Positions 28,228-34,569 of a DNA stretch of 34,569 nt are shown here, one piece after another. The notes under the pieces were generated by a model. It saw only the letters and a program-made list of their open reading frames with translations, ran no database searches and had not been told where the DNA came from. Within the stretch, counting starts at the first letter, position 1, and the number at the start of each line of letters is the position of its first letter. Position numbers and translations under genes: made by a program. The stretch covers positions 1 through 34,569 of the forward strand of contig JACQVH010000285.1 in assembly GCA_016209895.1 (NCBI GenBank). Reading direction: 5' to 3'. This DNA is from Candidatus Hydrogenedentota bacterium (GTDB lineage: Bacteria > Hydrogenedentota > Hydrogenedentia > Hydrogenedentales > SLHB01).

Positions 28228-29787
28228 ATGAAAAACCACGTTTGGCAGTCATCAGGATGCACGGTTTGTCGCGACTCCCTAGTCAAATGGACGGTCCCTC
28301 TTGTAGGCATCCTTCTTGTGACCAGCGACGTGACGGCGGCGGTATGGTACGTGGATAGGGACAACCTGTCGGGAATGCAGGACGGGTTACGTTGGGCCAC
28401 GGCTTACAACGCGATCCAGCCAGCGATTGATGCAGCTTACGCAGGCGGGGGTGGCGAAGTTTGGGTGGCCGAAGGCATTTACGATGAGCGACGGACGACT
28501 TATGTGTACCCTCGCATACCAAGTGTCAATAACGGGGCATTGCTGTTGAAGTCGGGTATTGAACTCTATGGGGGATTCTCCGGGATTGAAACCGTGCGCG
28601 AGGAGCGGGACTGGAGAATGCATCCTACGGTAATTGATGGAAGCACTGCCCGCGACGGTTATCCGAGCTATCAGGTGGTTTGGGTCGAGAGTCGCGCCAC
28701 GATATTGGACAGCGTCATTGTCCGGGGCGGTCGAGCAGAAGGGGACTACGCGGAAATGAGCAGTGGCGGTGGCATCGGCGGCTATGATCCTGCAGTTACC
28801 GCCAACTGCACGATTAAAGAGAACTTCGCCGTCGCTCCGGGCGCCGGCATGGTTATCGGTGAGGGAACCCCGGTTATTGTCAACTGCACGTTTCAAAATA
28901 ATGAATCCATGCAGAGCGGTGGCGCGGTCGACCTCGCGAACAGCGCGTCGCGACCCGAGATCGTCGGCTGTTGGTTCATCGGAAATACGTCGCAATCGGG
29001 CGGCGGCGGTGCCATCGGTGGATTTGGCGGGCATCTCACGGTGCGCAATTCCGTGTTCGTAGGCAATCGCGCGGGAACAATACCCGGAGGGGACGGATAC
29101 GGGGGCGCCATTCACAAGTTTTTTGACGTGATGACTTTAGAAAACTGCGTATTTTTCGGGAACCACGCTTCCACTGAGGGGGCCGCGCTTAGAACCTCCG
29201 GGTCATTCAACCCGGAAATGGGGGAGTACGATACGCGCATCTACCTACATAATTGTACGTTCTGGGCCAATGTGGCCGGCGAGGGCAGCGCGGTGTTGCA
29301 CAACACGGGCGCGGTAGTAAACGTTCGGAATTCCGTTTTCTGGAACAACACGCCGCTGCAGATCGTGAACAACGTGACAGACTACCCGCCGCTCTTCTCG
29401 GTGCATCATTGCTTGGTGCAGGGCGGTTATGAGGGCGAAGGCAACCTTGATCTCGACCCGCAGTTTGTGGACGCCGTTAACGGCGACGTGCGCCTTCGCC
29501 CGACGTCGCCGTGTATTGACGTCGGAACGGTGGACTTCGCCCCGGCCGCGGACATCCGCGGCGTGGCGCGTCCACAGGGCGCGGGCGTGGATATCGGCAC
29601 GTACGAATACCAGGCCGGCGACGAACTCGATATAGACGCCAGCGGCGGCACGGACGCGGTAGACGTCCAACTGGTCATCAACGGCGCCCTCGGCCTCGAC
29701 TCCCGCGCAAGCTCCGACGTAGACGGCAACAGCGTCGTAGACGCGATAGACGTGCAACTCGTGATCAACGCCGCGCTGGGATTGTAG
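28228..29787 (+). CDS. Secreted right-handed beta-helix protein with C-terminal dockerin-like pair (519 aa)
   Basis: AAVWYVDRDNLSGMQDGLRWATAYNAIQPAIDAAYAGGGGEVWVAEGIYDE; polymorphic Gly-rich rungs; two DxDxxxxxDxxDVQLVINxALGL loops at C-terminus. Confidence 0.88.
   Translation: MKNHVWQSSGCTVCRDSLVKWTVPLVGILLVTSDVTAAVWYVDRDNLSGMQDGLRWATAYNAIQPAIDAAYAGGGGEVWVAEGIYDERRTTYVYPRIPSVNNGALLLKSGIELYGGFSGIETVREERDWRMHPTVIDGSTARDGYPSYQVVWVESRATILDSVIVRGGRAEGDYAEMSSGGGIGGYDPAVTANCTIKENFAVAPGAGMVIGEGTPVIVNCTFQNNESMQSGGAVDLANSASRPEIVGCWFIGNTSQSGGGGAIGGFGGHLTVRNSVFVGNRAGTIPGGDGYGGAIHKFFDVMTLENCVFFGNHASTEGAALRTSGSFNPEMGEYDTRIYLHNCTFWANVAGEGSAVLHNTGAVVNVRNSVFWNNTPLQIVNNVTDYPPLFSVHHCLVQGGYEGEGNLDLDPQFVDAVNGDVRLRPTSPCIDVGTVDFAPAADIRGVARPQGAGVDIGTYEYQAGDELDIDASGGTDAVDVQLVINGALGLDSRASSDVDGNSVVDAIDVQLVINAALGL
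29627..29784 (+). other. Dockerin-like tandem Ca-loop domain (copy 1)
   Basis: DIDASGGTDAVDVQLVINGALGL...DVDGNSVVDAIDVQLVINAALGL. Confidence 0.75.
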
Positions 29788-29788
29788 C

Positions 29789-29808
29789 GTCCGACCTCTG
29801 CGTCGGAC
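29789..29808 (+). terminator. Palindrome directly after stop codon (gtccgac-ctctgc-gtcggac), possible terminator or dispersed repeat
   Basis: 7-bp perfect inverted arms 2 bp after the stop; no U-tract follows. Confidence 0.45.
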
Positions 29809-29842
29809 GAGAACCTTGGCGAGCCGGCGTTGGCAAGGATTT

Positions 29843-29869
29843 ACGCCCGCCGCAGAGGGCGGGCGCTAC
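29843..29869. repeat. GC-rich palindrome, inverted copy of 23019..23045
   Basis: acgcccgccgcagagggcgggcgctac. Confidence 0.8.
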
Positions 29870-29890
29870 CGGTGACCGTGGACTGGGCAT

Positions 29891-29984
29891 CGTGCTGTAG
29901 GTTTACGTAGACGCGACGTCCTCGGCGCGTTTTATCGGGAGGCGCATGGACAACGCGACGAGGACGTCGCGTCTACACAGCACG
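29891..29984. repeat. Large inverted repeat with 18-bp perfect arms plus 8-bp outer arms
   Basis: gtagacgcgacgtcctcg (29907-29924) / cgaggacgtcgcgtctac (29959-29976); outer cgtgctgt / acagcacg. Confidence 0.85.
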
Positions 29985-30008
29985 TGGATGCGGCGCAGAC
30001 CCAGGTTG

Positions 30009-30064
30009 GTAGTGCGCCCGTCAGGGCGTGATGGATGGGCTCGAACGCCTGACGGCGTCACTAC
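30009..30064. repeat. Imperfect inverted repeat (gtagtgcgcccgtcagggcgt / acgcctgacggcgtcactac)
   Basis: Direct reading; arms nearly complementary. Confidence 0.75.
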
Positions 30065-30204
30065 GAACGAGGCCGAGTCGCGGAGTTGTGTCAAATTCGA
30101 AGGCCGGTGTGATAGCGCATTGGCTGCGGTGGGCCGCCAGAATCTTGGTCGTGGAAAGGGGTTCTGTCGTCCCGAGGGGACTTATAATGGCCGGACGACT
30201 GGGA

Positions 30205-30224
30205 CCCAGCGATAAATCGCTGGG
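30205..30224. repeat. Perfect palindromic hairpin cccagcga-taaa-tcgctggg
   Basis: Direct reading. Confidence 0.75.
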
Positions 30225-30276
30225 CTATGTTCGTTGGTCCTTATGGGACCTTTTCCCCGAAATTGGGAGATGATCG

Positions 30277-31590
30277 GTGCAGAAGGCATCGTTGGGGCCG
30301 ATTGTCGAACACAGCGTGATTGTCGTCTATCCGAACTACGATGCCGGCTGGAATCCGGTCGCGACGCCGTTTAGTCCGATTACGTTTTCGGGTGTAGACG
30401 TGGTGGTGCGTTCGAACGACCCGGCCGACGAGAATGTCGTGGCGGCGTGCATCATCCAGGGGACGAGTTCGTTGCGTTGTGTCACCTTTGACGGCGATGA
30501 GACGGCGGATTGCGCCTTGATCGGCTTCACGATCAAGGGCGGCCACCAATCGCCCGGTTCGGGAATTCTGGGCGCGACCAACGGCAGCCCTACCGTGGGT
30601 ACCAAGGCGCGCATCGAATACAACGTAATCTACGGCAATGGGACCGCGAGCACTGGAAACGGCGGCGCGATCGCCTATTGCCACGGTCTGATCCACGGCA
30701 ACATCATCGGCAAGGCTGGGAGCGGCAACGCCAATCTGGCCCAGTACGGCGGTGGCCTGTACGTATGCAACGGCACGATCCGCCGGAATAAGATTTGGTA
30801 CAACACGGCCTCCGCGGCCGGCGGCGGCCTGTACAACTGCGATGGGACCTTCACCTCCGGTGTGGACCAATTCAACCAGCCAATCCCTGCGGCAATTGCC
30901 GAAAACTACATCGCCCACAACACGGCGTACAACGGGGGCGGGATGGCGGCGTGTGACGCCAGGATTCGCAGCAATCTGATCTATGCTAACACGGCCAACG
31001 GCCAGGCGGGCGGGATGTATAACTGCGACGCCATCGCGCTCGAACAGAACACCATTGTCTCCAACACCGCGCCAGGCGGTACGGGCAAGATGGGCGGTCT
31101 GTGGGGTTGTAACCCCGGGCTCGGACCGGCACCAGACTACGTGTCTTGGCTCCGCAACAATATCATCTATTACAACACCGCCGGTGGTGCAACTACGGGT
31201 AAGCAACTCGACACCACTTCGTCCACCCCTGAGTACTGCTGCATCCAGGAATGGAGCGGGAATGGTCGAAACAATATCGTTGCGGACCCGGCTTTTCGGA
31301 GTAATTATCCGATCGCGCCCTGGGAAGAGTTCCTACACCTCAAAAACAAAAAGGACACGCCGCCCCAGCAGTCGCCATGTGTTGACGCGGGGTATACGGA
31401 AACCTATACCGACCAACAGGGAAAGACTCAGTTGAAGAGATTCTATGATTTCGACCACCAGGCCAGCCCGATCGATGGGACAGAAAACGGAACTATCGAA
31501 CGCGATATCGGTGCAGACGAAGCCCCGACACCACCGCCTGGGAGTCAGACTTACTGGTGGGAAATATTTGGTCCAGCACCAGAGCCGTGA
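30277..31590 (+). CDS. Beta-helix protein, truncated paralog of the C-terminal part of the S8 protease (GTG start, no signal peptide); possible pseudogene
   Basis: GVDVVVRSNDPADENVVAACIIQGTSSLRCVTFDGDETADCALIGFTIKGGHQSPGSGILG aligns with KNVVVRSSNPYDATTVANTIIQGTASARCVTFAGTETTDCALIGFTIKGGHQSIGAGILG of 24340..28161; TGA at 30271 closes the frame upstream. Confidence 0.75.
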   Translation: MQKASLGPIVEHSVIVVYPNYDAGWNPVATPFSPITFSGVDVVVRSNDPADENVVAACIIQGTSSLRCVTFDGDETADCALIGFTIKGGHQSPGSGILGATNGSPTVGTKARIEYNVIYGNGTASTGNGGAIAYCHGLIHGNIIGKAGSGNANLAQYGGGLYVCNGTIRRNKIWYNTASAAGGGLYNCDGTFTSGVDQFNQPIPAAIAENYIAHNTAYNGGGMAACDARIRSNLIYANTANGQAGGMYNCDAIALEQNTIVSNTAPGGTGKMGGLWGCNPGLGPAPDYVSWLRNNIIYYNTAGGATTGKQLDTTSSTPEYCCIQEWSGNGRNNIVADPAFRSNYPIAPWEEFLHLKNKKDTPPQQSPCVDAGYTETYTDQQGKTQLKRFYDFDHQASPIDGTENGTIERDIGADEAPTPPPGSQTYWWEIFGPAPEP

Positions 31591-31591
31591 T

Positions 31592-33151
31592 ATGGATAGC
31601 AACATGATTTGGAGATCGCATGGCCTTAATCAACAGACAAGGTTGAGAACTGCGGCTATCGCGCTAGGGAATTTTGTGGTCGTTGTCTCGTTGTTCTTCT
31701 CGGTTTTTTCAACCGGTATCCACGCAGGGGTCTGGTATGTAGATGTGGATAATACGTCTGGGATCGAGGACGGAAGAGCGTGGGGCACGGCATTCCGAAC
31801 GATTCAACCTGCAATAGATTGGGCCGTCGAACCGAGCGGTGGCGAGGTCTGGGTCGCGGAAGGCGTGTACAGCGAAGATCGGGCGAGGTCGTCGCCCGAC
31901 GGCTCTTTCGACGGCGCTTTAAGGGCGCGCGCCGGTGTCGAGCTTTACGGCGGGTTCACTGGAGGAGAAACTGAAAGGGGTCAACGTGATTGGCAAGCTC
32001 ATGTTACAGTCATTGACGGTAGTCAGGCGCGCCGAGGACAACCCGCTTATCACGTGATAAAAAGTGTCGGCGACGAGACCGTGCTCGACGGCTTTACCGT
32101 TCAAGGTGGCAACGCAAACGGACTATATGCTGATGACAGAATTACCGGCGGAATCGGTGTCATCGGGGCGGCTGTAATTGCAAATTGTATCATTCGCGAC
32201 AACCGATCGGATCTGAGCGTGGGAGGCATCGGTATTGGTGGAGCTGAGCCGCTCATTGTCAACTGCACGTTTGTAAACAATCAGACCAGTCAGAGTGGCG
32301 GCGCTATAGACCTGGCAAACGCCTTCTCTCGTCCTACGATCATTGGGTGTTTGTTCATCGGAAACCGCAGCGGCAGCGCGGGCGGCGCGATCGGCGGCGG
32401 CTTTGGTGGAGACCTCGTGGTGCGAGACTCGATTTTCCTCAATAATGAGAGCGGTTTCGGTGGTGCGATAGGTAAATTCTCTGAGGATCTGACGCTCGAG
32501 AATTGCCTGTTTATCGGTAATCATGGTTGGACCGGCGGTGCCGTGTCCACCGGTGGCGAGTACGAGTGGGAACTGGGTGTGTACGGTACCCATGTCTCGA
32601 TTAGAAATTGTACCTTCTTCGCTAACGTCGCGGCTGAAGGGAGCGGGGCAGTTCACAACGGCGGCGCAGTCACTACCGTCTGGAATTCCATTTTCTGGAA
32701 CAACACGCCGTTGCAGATCGTGAACAATGTCACAGCGTTCCCGCCGCCGTTCTCGGTGCATCATAGCCTGGTCCAGGGCGGCTATGAAGGCGAAGGCAAT
32801 CTCGAACTCGACCCACAGTTTGTAGACGCCATCGCCGGCGATGTGCGCCTGCGGCCCACGTCGCCGGCGATTGACGCGGGCACCGCTGTGGACGCCCCGG
32901 CGGCGGATATCCGCGGCGTGGCGCGTCCACAAGGCGCGGGCGTGGATATCGGCGCGTACGAATACCAAACCGGCGACGAACTGGACATAGACGCCAGCGG
33001 CGGCACGGACGCCGTGGACGTCCAACTCGTGATCAACGGCGCCCTCGGCCTCGATTCCCGCGCAAGCTCCGACGTAGACGGCAACAGCGTCGTAGACGCG
33101 ATAGACGTGCAACTCGTGATCAACGCCGCGCTGGGAAAGTATGAAGTATGA
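31592..33151 (+). CDS. Secreted right-handed beta-helix protein with C-terminal dockerin-like pair; paralog of 28228..29787
   Basis: In-frame ATG 31592; TM/signal NFVVVVSLFFSVFSTGIHAGVWYVDVDNTSGIEDGRAWGTAFRTIQPAIDWA; dockerin-like pair at C-terminus. Confidence 0.88.
   Translation: MDSNMIWRSHGLNQQTRLRTAAIALGNFVVVVSLFFSVFSTGIHAGVWYVDVDNTSGIEDGRAWGTAFRTIQPAIDWAVEPSGGEVWVAEGVYSEDRARSSPDGSFDGALRARAGVELYGGFTGGETERGQRDWQAHVTVIDGSQARRGQPAYHVIKSVGDETVLDGFTVQGGNANGLYADDRITGGIGVIGAAVIANCIIRDNRSDLSVGGIGIGGAEPLIVNCTFVNNQTSQSGGAIDLANAFSRPTIIGCLFIGNRSGSAGGAIGGGFGGDLVVRDSIFLNNESGFGGAIGKFSEDLTLENCLFIGNHGWTGGAVSTGGEYEWELGVYGTHVSIRNCTFFANVAAEGSGAVHNGGAVTTVWNSIFWNNTPLQIVNNVTAFPPPFSVHHSLVQGGYEGEGNLELDPQFVDAIAGDVRLRPTSPAIDAGTAVDAPAADIRGVARPQGAGVDIGAYEYQTGDELDIDASGGTDAVDVQLVINGALGLDSRASSDVDGNSVVDAIDVQLVINAALGKYEV
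32982..33138 (+). other. Dockerin-like tandem Ca-loop domain (copy 2)
   Basis: DIDASGGTDAVDVQLVINGALGLDSRASSDVDGNSVVDAIDVQLVINAALG. Confidence 0.75.
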
Positions 33152-33248
33152 AGGCTGAAGTCTGAAAGCTGGAAACTCCAAGCCGGGAACCCTTAACCAG
33201 GGACTAGAAACCAAGTACCAGGGACCAGATAACCGGAAACTGAATCCG

Positions 33249-33767
33249 CTAACCGATTGGCGTTGACGACACGCTCGGGGCGCTGCCATCGGCGGTGAAT
33301 CGGATGATCGAGCTTTCGTCCACGAAGAACTGCCGGACGCCGGTCCGTCCCGGGCTGGTTGGAACCGCGAGGCATTCGTAGGCCGGCGTTTGTGTCGCGG
33401 TTCCCGGCGTCACCGCGATGGTAAAGGAGTAACCGTGCTTGGCGCCGGAACCCAGCGAGGGATCGATGAACGGCGCCTGCTGTCCCGTGCTCGGGTTAGC
33501 AAGGTCCTGAAGCGCCCCGTAGTCTCCGTCGCCGTTCCCGTCCGCGTCCAAGATGATCGCCGAGCGGAAGGCCTGCTCGGCGGTCGAGATGGTGCGAACA
33601 CACCCGACGGCCGCCGTCTCGTTGACGTTCATGCGGGTGCGCAGCATGAGCGGCACGGCAATCCCGATGATGATCGTTATGATACTAATCACGATCAGCA
33701 ACTCAATTAATGTGAACCCTTCGCGCTGATGCGTAAGGCCATACCATTGGCCCAACGTGCCTCGCAC
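33249..33767 (-). CDS. Orphan type II pseudopilin-like protein (GTG start at 33767 or TTG at 33755)
   Basis: REGFTLIELLIVISIITIIIGIAVPLMLRTRMNVNETAAVGCVRTISTAEQAFRSA; the listed longer ORF runs into nadA, so a shorter start is likelier. Confidence 0.8.
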   Translation of the reverse strand: MRGTLGQWYGLTHQREGFTLIELLIVISIITIIIGIAVPLMLRTRMNVNETAAVGCVRTISTAEQAFRSAIILDADGNGDGDYGALQDLANPSTGQQAPFIDPSLGSGAKHGYSFTIAVTPGTATQTPAYECLAVPTSPGRTGVRQFFVDESSIIRFTADGSAPSVSSTPIG

Positions 33768-33783
33768 CCGATACCGCGCGGCC

Positions 33784-34569
33784 TCAGCGGATGGCAAGCA
33801 TACGGTCAATGGGAAGTCGCGCCTTTTGAACGAGGTCGGGCGAAAGCTCGACACGATATTGAATGTGCAAGAGTGATTCCAACGTATCTTCCAAGGTAAT
33901 TTGATTCATGTGCGGACACCGGATGCCGCAGAGCCGCAGCATCTCGCGGTCCCGAAACTCCGCCGCAATATTGTCGCCCATGCTGCATTCGGTCAGTAGC
34001 AGATAACGGGGCGCCTTGACGTCGCGGACGTAATCAATCATTTGTTTCGTGCTGCCGGAGAAATCGCAACGCGCGATCACTTCCGGACTGCACTCCGGAT
34101 GGGCCAGGATCACGACGTCGGGGAACTGTCGCCGCACGTTCTCGACGTCCTCGACCGTGTATTTCTCGTGCACTTCGCAACGGACCCGCAGCCCCAGAAT
34201 CACCGGCTCACCCTCCGCCAGCGGAGGCTCGAGTTCGGAACCGGCCGCCGGCACAAATCGAAACGCGATACCCATTTCGGCCGCCGTGTTCCGCGCCAAA
34301 TACTCGTCCGGAAGAAAGAGTATTCGCCGGTGTCCCTGTTGAAGCAGGTATTTGATCATTTTCGCCGCATTGCCGGACGTGCAGCAATAATCGGACTCGG
34401 CCTTCACTTCGGCATAGGTATTCACGTAGCTCACCACCGGCACGCCCGGAAACTGCTGCTTCATCCGCCGAACGTCCCCGGCGTTCACGCCCGCCGCCAA
34501 CGAGCATCCCGCTTTCGTTGACGGGATCAACACGGTCTTTTGGGGATTCAGTATCTTCGCGGTCTCGGC
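33784..34569 (-). CDS. nadA: Quinolinate synthase NadA, 5' end truncated by window edge
   Basis: AETAKILNPQKTVLIPSTKAGCSLAAGV...PVVSYVNTYAEVKAESDYCCTSGNAAKMI...ILFLPDEYLARNTA...VILAHPECSPEVI...TECSMGDNI; frame open to the window end. Confidence 0.94.
   Translation of the reverse strand, partial: AETAKILNPQKTVLIPSTKAGCSLAAGVNAGDVRRMKQQFPGVPVVSYVNTYAEVKAESDYCCTSGNAAKMIKYLLQQGHRRILFLPDEYLARNTAAEMGIAFRFVPAAGSELEPPLAEGEPVILGLRVRCEVHEKYTVEDVENVRRQFPDVVILAHPECSPEVIARCDFSGSTKQMIDYVRDVKAPRYLLLTECSMGDNIAAEFRDREMLRLCGIRCPHMNQITLEDTLESLLHIQYRVELSPDLVQKARLPIDRMLAIR

Noticed and set aside
26900-31200. Repetitive DNA in the beta-helix genes considered as a CRISPR or minisatellite
   Set aside because: Repeats are at protein level (rungs of ~20-30 aa) with poor DNA identity and no regular spacers.
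30241-31206. 321-aa minus-strand ORF opposite the second beta-helix gene
   Set aside because: Shadow of the repetitive beta-helix frame; a similar shadow occurs in the paralog (27010..27555).
33139-33248. Repetitive-looking tract (aagtatgaagtatgaaggctgaagtctgaaagctgg... accagggaccag) as a mobile element
   Set aside because: Low-complexity intergenic sequence similar in style to 7518..7556; no terminal repeats or ORF.
32123-33289. 388-aa minus-strand ORF opposite the second dockerin-like gene
   Set aside because: Low-complexity antisense translation; the plus-strand frame has clear homology to 28228..29787.

Overview
Bacterial chromosomal window, probably from an uncultured or environmental lineage (taxon not assignable from sequence alone). 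From left to right: two minus-strand exported or membrane proteins of unknown function; lon protease; the engB/ysxC GTPase; a DUF4143-type AAA ATPase (minus); an unknown protein; a GT2 glycosyltransferase; an ECF sigma factor with a ZAS/TPR anti-sigma factor; and a near-complete type II secretion (T2SS) operon (E-F-G-H-I-J-K-L-M-like, small C-like protein, D). Next come a YpsA/'putative molybdenum carrier'-like protein and a small exported protein behind a near-consensus sigma70 promoter. The following exoprotein locus holds a large S8 protease fused to a right-handed beta-helix, then a beta-helix protein with a C-terminal dockerin-like pair, then a diverged and truncated tandem copy of the same two-gene unit. 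The window ends with a minus-strand pseudopilin and the 3' part of nadA (minus, running off the window). The most interesting points are: (1) the ~3.4 kb tandem duplication of the exoprotein unit, whose second copy lost its protease and signal peptide next to an array of palindromes; (2) a Cys 'ladder' in the beta-helices and a shared C-terminal YWWExFGxxPE tail; (3) a GspM-like T2SS protein with a C-terminal CBM4/9-like domain; (4) hairpin elements in the two large gaps of the T2SS operon; (5) dispersed palindromic repeats, including a 27-bp exact inverted pair 6.8 kb apart. All calls are from reading the translations and DNA; no database search was run.
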